From Pseudomonas antarctica (GTDB lineage Bacteria; Pseudomonadota; Gammaproteobacteria; Pseudomonadales; Pseudomonadaceae), in NCBI RefSeq assembly GCF_001647715.1, contig NZ_CP015600.1, positions 4,154,001 through 4,218,000 of the forward strand: a DNA stretch of 64,000 nt, written 5' to 3'. A program made the translations under genes and the position numbers. Within the stretch, counting starts at the first letter, position 1, and each line of letters begins with the position of its first letter. Shown here piece by piece: positions 59,783 to 64,000 of this stretch. A model generated the notes under the pieces. That model made no database searches, was not told the origin of the DNA, and saw nothing but the letters and a program-made list of their open reading frames with translations.

Positions 59783-60189
59783 GAAAGCAGCTCCTTTGGC
59801 ACGCTTACGGTGCCACCAAGGACTGAAGCAACGATGGCTCGGCAGGCAGCGATTAGCGGAGTTTCGCCCTTGTAGCCCATGGGGTGCGCCCATTCGGTGG
59901 CTGCATTCCAGGGGCCGTTTTTGTTCTCGAGTGGCGCACCGATATCGAGCTTGTACTTCTCGATCAGGGGGCCGCCCTGACTCCACTCGGCAGATGGCGC
60001 GTAGTACTGCCAGCACTTGAACTCTTTTAGGCAGCTGTGATCTGCCCAGCAGTCCGGGTCAAATTCCTTTTCAAAGGATGGGTGCCCCTTGTGAGTCACC
60101 AAACCCTCGACCTTTTCAGCCTTGGCCACAGACCAATCCAGCGCCGCCCCCGTCAAGTCTTGAGTCTTCACTTCTACGAATTTGGTCAT
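59779..60189 (-). CDS. NinX/DUF2591-like phage protein
   Basis: 136 residues from the ATG at 60189. TQDLTGAALDWSVAKAE at the N-terminus and WAHPMGYKGETPLIAACRAI near the C-terminus match the DUF2591 (P22 NinX) pattern. Role unknown. 4-bp overlaps on both sides. Confidence 0.7.
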   Translation of the reverse strand: MTKFVEVKTQDLTGAALDWSVAKAEKVEGLVTHKGHPSFEKEFDPDCWADHSCLKEFKCWQYYAPSAEWSQGGPLIEKYKLDIGAPLENKNGPWNAATEWAHPMGYKGETPLIAACRAIVASVLGGTVSVPKELLS

Positions 60190-60458
60190 GTCCGTTGCTC
60201 CGCTGCTTCTGCGATCAATGCCAGGCGCTCCGACTTGCGTGCCTGGAGCCATGCCTCAGACGTGCGATCCTTCTCGCTGCCCTTGTCGACCCACTCCCAC
60301 ACCGGACGGCCATTGCTGACCATCCAGGCCCGGTACATCTTGCTGTACTGCTGCTGGCGGATTTGCTGGACGCCACGGCCTTTCAGGAAGCGCTCGTCGC
60401 CGGCCTGCGGTTTTGCCTTGGTTGGTGCGGTGCTGTATCGAATGCTGGTTACTGCCAT
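60186..60458 (-). CDS. hypothetical phage protein, 90 residues
   Basis: Basic small protein beginning MAVTSIRYSTAPTKAKPQ, with a C-terminal helix rich in Arg/Glu. The ATG lies 1 bp after the DnaC-like stop. Unrecognised. Confidence 0.55.
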   Translation of the reverse strand: MAVTSIRYSTAPTKAKPQAGDERFLKGRGVQQIRQQQYSKMYRAWMVSNGRPVWEWVDKGSEKDRTSEAWLQARKSERLALIAEAAEQRT

Positions 60459-60459
60459 G

Positions 60460-61266
60460 TCAGAAGCCCTCCTTTCCACGCTGCGATTCCCACTCAAACG
60501 GGATGACGATCACCCCGCCCTCCCGAAGCCTGTCTGCACAACGCTCGCCGATAGCACTGGCCAAGGCCTTCGCGTCGAGGTTGGAAACGATGACTGTGGG
60601 TCGCAGCTCTTCGTAGCGGCCGTTGATGATGGCGAACAGCGTGGTCAGCTCGAAGTCACTGGGCTTCTCCTTGCTGACGCCGATCTCGTCCAGGATCAGC
60701 AGCGAGGGGCTGATGAGGCTCGACAGGATCTGGCTTTCGCTCTGGTCGCTGGTGTGGTCGTAGGTGGCGCGGATCGCCTGAAGCACTGAGCCGATCGTTC
60801 GGTACACGGCGGTGTCGCTCGACTTGGCCATGATCTCGTTGGCGACCGCGACCGACAGGTGAGTCTTCCCGGTGCCGGGCTTTCCCAGCAGCAACAGGCA
60901 GCGCCCGGCGGCGGCGATCTGCTTGAACTCGGCCGCGTACCGGATGCAGGTCTTCAGCGCCTTCTGCTGTTCGGCGGTGTCCGCGATGTACCCGGCAAAG
61001 GTTTTTCCAGCGAAGCGCTTGGGGATCAGCGCGGCGCCCAGCTTTTGCGCCATGTGTAGTTGCGCTAGCGCGGCTTCGTGCGCCTGACTGCGAGTCTTTT
61101 CCTCTTCGGCGTGGATGCGCTGACACTCAGGGCATGTAGTCCTGAACTCCTTGCCGAATATCACCGTGAGCTTCTGTGAGAATTGGCCATGGTCTTCGCA
61201 CACGCCAGTGGTCTGCTGCGGCGCCTGCGTGGCGCCGGGCATCGAAACGATCTTGTCAGAACGCAT
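60460..61266 (-). CDS. DnaC/IstB-like helicase-loading ATPase
   Basis: A 268-residue AAA+ protein. Walker A GKPGTGKT is at 128-135 and Walker B LLILDE at 189-194, with C23/H26 and C45/C48 giving a small N-terminal zinc-like knuckle, then SNLDAKALASAIGERCADRL (sensor region). I prefer the ATG at 61266 with GGGAGG nine bases upstream over the one at 61275. It should load host DnaB at the phage origin with the O-like protein encoded just upstream. Confidence 0.88.
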   Translation of the reverse strand: MRSDKIVSMPGATQAPQQTTGVCEDHGQFSQKLTVIFGKEFRTTCPECQRIHAEEEKTRSQAHEAALAQLHMAQKLGAALIPKRFAGKTFAGYIADTAEQQKALKTCIRYAAEFKQIAAAGRCLLLLGKPGTGKTHLSVAVANEIMAKSSDTAVYRTIGSVLQAIRATYDHTSDQSESQILSSLISPSLLILDEIGVSKEKPSDFELTTLFAIINGRYEELRPTVIVSNLDAKALASAIGERCADRLREGGVIVIPFEWESQRGKEGF

Positions 61267-62062
61267 AGGTGCCATCCTCCCGAGCGATCAGGCCGGCGGT
61301 GTAGTCGCGATCAGCGAAGCCGGTGTGGCGCGATTGTGGGAATTGGTGGACGTTGCCGGAAAGCTTCACTTCGTCTTCCCAGCGCTTGCCGTTGAGCCAG
61401 CTCGCCGGATGAGGGATGAACTGGCCGGCGTCTTTGGTCCATGCCGGGCAAACAACCTGCTTAGCCAGGCCTTCGGCAATCAGGGCGAATAGTTCGTCAG
61501 TAACCTTGAGTTTCCCCCAAGCCTTCTCCGCAGCAGCCTTGCCCTTCTTGTTTGGGTAGAGCTTCCAGAACTTCGGGAAAAGATCTGCACTCTGCGAAGT
61601 CGGCAATGCCGGAGGCGTTGACGGGGTGAGGGAGTCAGGAATCAGGGATCCGGAATCAGGAATCAGAGAATCAGCCGGAGCGCTTCCGAGAATGGCAGAA
61701 GTACTTCCGCTAAAATCGGTAGCGATACAACCCTCTGATACAGAAGGGATAACTGACTCTGGTTCGTTACGATGCGGGTTCTGATGTTTGTCGAAATTAT
61801 CGACTTGGATATAGCGCTTAGCTGCGACGGAGTAGCGAACAATGAAGCCCTCAACTGCAAGGAACCTCAAAAGCCCCTCGATATCCAGGCCGTCTCGGTA
61901 TGGAAAAAGTTCGCCTTTGATGCGCAGGGGGCGATCCTCAAGACGGCCGGCTTTATCTGCAAGTAACCAAAGGCCTTCGAACAGCAGCGTGGCCATGGGG
62001 TCGGCCACCCCGAGGATTTCATTTTTGAATAGAGCGGGTTTTATATTGCGCGCACGGGCCAT
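61256..62062 (-). CDS. phage replication initiator, O-like
   Basis: A 268-residue protein. Residues 1-100 look like a winged-helix DNA-binding domain (MARARNIKPALFKNEILGVA, GLLRFLAVEGFIVRY). A linker rich in Ser/Pro/Asp follows (about 118-150), then a C-terminal domain (FWKLYPNKKGKAAAEKAWGK, FIPHPASWLNGKRW) of the type that contacts DnaC-like loaders. The linker DNA holds tandem repeats that may be the origin. The start shares one base with the stop of the GIY-YIG gene. Confidence 0.78.
   Translation of the reverse strand: MARARNIKPALFKNEILGVADPMATLLFEGLWLLADKAGRLEDRPLRIKGELFPYRDGLDIEGLLRFLAVEGFIVRYSVAAKRYIQVDNFDKHQNPHRNEPESVIPSVSEGCIATDFSGSTSAILGSAPADSLIPDSGSLIPDSLTPSTPPALPTSQSADLFPKFWKLYPNKKGKAAAEKAWGKLKVTDELFALIAEGLAKQVVCPAWTKDAGQFIPHPASWLNGKRWEDEVKLSGNVHQFPQSRHTGFADRDYTAGLIAREDGTYAF
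61633..61674. repeat. 7-bp tandem repeats within the O-like gene, candidate origin
   Basis: AATCAG-type units start at 61633 (AGTCAG), 61640, 61654, 61661 and 61669, with a degenerate one at 61648. The spacing is 7, 8, 6, 7, 8 bp. They encode the repeated SLIPDS linker. A less GC-rich stretch (61700-61790) lies beside them. Lambdoid phages keep their origin iterons in this part of O. Confidence 0.45.
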
Positions 62063-62733
62063 TACACAGCCTCCTGTGTCTTTGCAAAAGAACTGATAAG
62101 GCCGTCTACATCCTCAAACCACTCACCATGACGACGGAGCGCGGCAAAGCGCTTGTGAAGTTCTTGCTCAATATCCGCCGGGATTATTGCCAGGGTCGCG
62201 AGAATAGCTCCGGCCCCAGTTTGCAAAGACTTGATTCGTCCTTGAACGTCGCTAGTGCGGCCGATCTTGATCATTCCCGTAATTGGATGGCGAACGATAT
62301 AGGTCTTGGTAGACGAGGCTTTGTGGTCGAGGAAAGACTTGTTGCACTGGATGTAGAACGGGATGAGGGTTGCCTCGGCGTAAAACAGCGCGCTGCAATG
62401 AAACCGCATGGTCTCCGCGATATATGGGTATTTTTCAAAGAGTGGAGCGATGCCTCTCAAGTGCTCTCGGCCAGTTTCTATTTCGTCGAGCGCAGCCCTA
62501 GCCTGCTCTCTATCCATATGATCCAAGTCGCCCAAATTAATTGATCCGACCTTCTGGCTCGCGAGGGACATGAACTTAAAAGCCCACTCATAGGCTACAG
62601 CCATGGTGGCTGTCCCGGCCTGTATCGCGAGAATCTCTTCCGAGATCACTTCTTTCCGCGCCACGTTTTCAGCAATCGAAAAACGTGGCGCGGAATTGAT
62701 TGGGGTATTGATCGTTTCTGTTGGATGGTGCAT
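62062..62733 (-). CDS. GIY-YIG (T5orf172/MUG113-like) domain protein
   Basis: 223 residues from the ATG at 62733 (GGAG upstream; the GTG four codons earlier contains that site). An N-terminal helical region, then a GIY-YIG-type nuclease domain over 144-210: TYIVRHPITGMIKIGRTSD, ELHKRFAALRRHGEWFEDVD. It may nick DNA or act in DNA entry or exclusion; the family has few characterised members. Positioned at the head of the replication genes. Confidence 0.75.
   Translation of the reverse strand: MHHPTETINTPINSAPRFSIAENVARKEVISEEILAIQAGTATMAVAYEWAFKFMSLASQKVGSINLGDLDHMDREQARAALDEIETGREHLRGIAPLFEKYPYIAETMRFHCSALFYAEATLIPFYIQCNKSFLDHKASSTKTYIVRHPITGMIKIGRTSDVQGRIKSLQTGAGAILATLAIIPADIEQELHKRFAALRRHGEWFEDVDGLISSFAKTQEAV
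62655..62694. repeat. GC-rich inverted repeat, copy 2 (in the GIY-YIG gene)
   Basis: A perfect 15-bp stem: TCCGCGCCACGTTTT (62655-62669) and AAAACGTGGCGCGGA (62680-62694), loop of ten bases. Within coding DNA, near the start of the gene. The right arm matches the copy at 54838-54873. Confidence 0.6.
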
Positions 62734-62759
62734 GATTTGCTCCACAACGCGTTGAAGAG

Positions 62760-62787
62760 AGCCGGGTCACTACCCCGGCTTTTTTTT
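62760..62787 (+). terminator. plus-strand terminator hairpin in the early region
   Basis: AGCCGGG (62760-62766) and CCCGGCT (62774-62780) followed by seven more T's (62781-62787). The T-run points rightwards although the flanking genes run leftwards, so it would stop antisense transcription. Confidence 0.65.
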
Positions 62788-62821
62788 GCCTTGAATTTGG
62801 CAGAGGCCCTCTGGATTACCC

Positions 62822-63028
62822 TTAAGAGTCCCTGCCAGAGGCCCTCATTGGGGTAACCAACTGAAGGACTGGTGCCTTCTTCCGGCCGACCTCTGAAAGC
62901 GCCCCGCTTGCGATTGATGTTTCCATCATTGCGTTGATGGCCTGGGCAAAACTCCACCCGTTCTGACGCATCAACCCCTCCACTGCTTGCCGCGTTTTAG
63001 GCGGCAACTTTTCAAGCTCAATGCTCAT
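62822..63028 (-). CDS. small phage regulator-like protein, 68 residues
   Basis: Starts at the ATG at 63028 with GGAGG six bases upstream. MSIELEKLPPKTRQAVEGLM and NGWSFAQAINAMMETSIASG suggest a ribbon-helix-helix or short helical DNA-binding protein. Lies in the place of an early regulator such as cII but has no cII likeness. Confidence 0.5.
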   Translation of the reverse strand: MSIELEKLPPKTRQAVEGLMRQNGWSFAQAINAMMETSIASGALSEVGRKKAPVLQLVTPMRASGRDS

Positions 63029-63047
63029 TCGGGCCTCCAAAAGGCCT

Positions 63048-63248
63048 CTAGCCCGCGATATCTTCTTGTTTGTCCTGCATGAGCTCTTCGATGACACCGT
63101 TGGAAACTGCCCACTCGATGATTTCGTAGAGATACGTGGCGTGCTGCATACGGGTTTTGCTGGCGGCTTTACGCAGAATCCGATCAAGCACTGGTTCGAA
63201 ACGAACCTTCACCGGGATGGCGCGCTTTTGATTGGGGTCCATGTACAT
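63048..63248 (-). CDS. ribbon-helix-helix (Arc-like) phage protein
   Basis: A 66-residue protein. The strand KRAIPVKVRFEPVLDRIL followed by helices TRMQHATYLYEIIEWAVSNG fits the Arc/MetJ ribbon-helix-helix fold. AGGAG precedes the ATG by nine bases. Probably an early regulator acting on DNA as a dimer. Confidence 0.6.
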   Translation of the reverse strand: MYMDPNQKRAIPVKVRFEPVLDRILRKAASKTRMQHATYLYEIIEWAVSNGVIEELMQDKQEDIAG

Positions 63249-63278
63249 ACTTCGATGCTCCTGGCTGATGAATTGGGT

Positions 63279-63485
63279 TTAAGCAGCAATTGGGTAGAGA
63301 TCGGGGCGCAACTCGTGCCGAGGCACACCGGTTGCGCTCTCGATGCGAAGTGCCTGACGTGCGGGCACACCCCTGGCCTTCCAGTAGGAGACCGCCATAG
63401 GAGTGACTCCCAGGAGCAAGGCAAGGGCTTTGCCGGAACCGGCAGCCAAAATTGCGCGTTCTAGAGGTGTTGGTTTCATAAACAT
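63279..63485 (-). CDS. Cro-like (YdaS-type) repressor
   Basis: 68 residues from the ATG at 63485 (a second in-frame ATG is at 63479). The helix-turn-helix reads GSGKALALLLGVTPMAVSYW, then ARGVPARQALRIESATGVPR, the YdaS/Cro pattern. Divergent from the CI-type repressor across a short operator region. Confidence 0.75.
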   Translation of the reverse strand: MFMKPTPLERAILAAGSGKALALLLGVTPMAVSYWKARGVPARQALRIESATGVPRHELRPDLYPIAA

Positions 63486-63497
63486 TCCGCCGTCGGC

Positions 63498-63564
63498 GAG
63501 TAAACATAACTCAACGATACGTTTATTTAATAAACATAGCAACACGAGTAAACTTTCTGTTTAT
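63498..63564. promoter_or_regulatory. divergent operator region between cro-like and cI-like genes
   Basis: Three related sites built on (A/G)TAAAC: GAGTAAACATAACTC (63498-63512), the perfect palindrome GTTTATTTAATAAAC (63521-63535) and GTAAACTTTCTGTTTAT (63548-63564). This resembles a lambda OR arrangement of three operators over two divergent promoters. The last site touches the cI-like start codon. Confidence 0.65.
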
Positions 63565-64000
63565 GAAAATCGAACATTCAGGCGACCGCCTCAGGCAATT
63601 CACTGCCCCTAGAAGCATCACGCCGACCTGGCTCGCGGATAAATTCGGGGTTTCCACTCAATCGGTGAACAACTGGTTCAGTCGCGGCGTGCCCAAGAAA
63701 GACCTCTATCGGGTCAGTCAGGAATTGGGGATTCGCTTTGAGTGGCTCGACAGTGGCGACGGCCTTCCTTTGATGGAGGGTATTGGCGATGCGAGGGATC
63801 GAGACGCATCGGGCGCGCTGTCAGAGATTGAAGCGTGGGATGACGACACCCCGCTTAGGCCTGATGAGGTTTGGCTCCCCTTCTTGGAAGAGGTTGAGCT
63901 TGATGCCGGCCCTGGTATGTTTGCAGTAGAAGAAAGCCCTAGCGCAAAACTGCGCTTCTTTAAGCAGGACCTGCGCCGCAACAGTGTGCAGTTCGATAAA
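63563..64000 (+). CDS. CI-type prophage repressor, 5' part
   Basis: 146 codons are visible before the window ends. An N-terminal helix-turn-helix (PTWLADKFGVSTQSVNNWFS) is followed by a linker and the start of an S24-type C-terminal region (DDDTPLRPDEVWLPFLEEVE). Maintains lysogeny by binding the adjacent operators. There is no ribosome site before the ATG and an operator lies right against it, as if read from a leaderless transcript like lambda cI from PRM. Confidence 0.85.
   Translation, partial: MKIEHSGDRLRQFTAPRSITPTWLADKFGVSTQSVNNWFSRGVPKKDLYRVSQELGIRFEWLDSGDGLPLMEGIGDARDRDASGALSEIEAWDDDTPLRPDEVWLPFLEEVELDAGPGMFAVEESPSAKLRFFKQDLRRNSVQFDK

Noticed and set aside
62646-62957. Minus-strand frame overlapping the start of the GIY-YIG gene and the 68-residue gene
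   Set aside because: No ribosome site, and it conflicts with two better-supported genes.
1-64000. CRISPR arrays, rRNA genes and complete tRNA genes
   Set aside because: No regularly spaced repeats with unique spacers were seen, and the only tRNA-like sequences are the two 3' fragments of tRNA-Pro.

Overview
The window looks like a chromosome segment of a fluorescent-group Pseudomonas carrying a stacked pair of prophages. This assignment is inference from gene families, high GC, and fragments of a tRNA-Pro(GGG) gene; no rRNA or housekeeping marker is present to prove it.

Bases 1-21.9 kb are chromosomal and almost entirely on the minus strand. A quaternary-amine (glycine betaine/carnitine/choline type) ABC importer (3502-6985) sits beside a GlxA-type AraC regulator, an alpha/beta-hydrolase that lacks its nucleophile serine, and an amidohydrolase. 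Next comes a unit (7272-14413) with a TonB-dependent receptor, a polar-amino-acid-type ABC importer, an FAD amine oxidase and a RidA protein. This reads as uptake plus oxidation of one unknown amine or amino acid, with RidA removing the reactive imine. A siderophore system follows (14820-21029): ATPase, two FecCD permeases, binding protein and an STN-type TonB receptor. A hexapeptide O-acetyltransferase closes the chromosomal part.

At 21906 and again at 28927 there are 3' fragments of tRNA-Pro(GGG), each followed by the same ~300-bp sequence. They look like two phage left attachment ends in tandem. The first element (21.9-28.9 kb) is a wreck: a truncated S24 repressor, a Rap1a-like protein, a broken cytosine methyltransferase, and an IS3-family element itself split by an IS30-family element. 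Both IS have recognisable ends and 3-bp target duplications.

The second element (28.9 kb to beyond 64.0 kb) is an apparently complete lambdoid siphophage-type prophage read mostly leftward. From right to left it carries: CI-type repressor, operators and Cro-like gene; replication genes (O-like and DnaC-like); nin-region genes; a candidate late promoter and terminator; holin; terminase, portal, head and tail genes; a tail protein with an SGNH esterase fold; a membrane acyltransferase likely to alter surface polysaccharide; and endolysin with two-gene spanin. A few rightward genes, one behind a perfect LexA box, lie next to the left attachment end. The integrase and intact tRNA-Pro should lie past the right edge.
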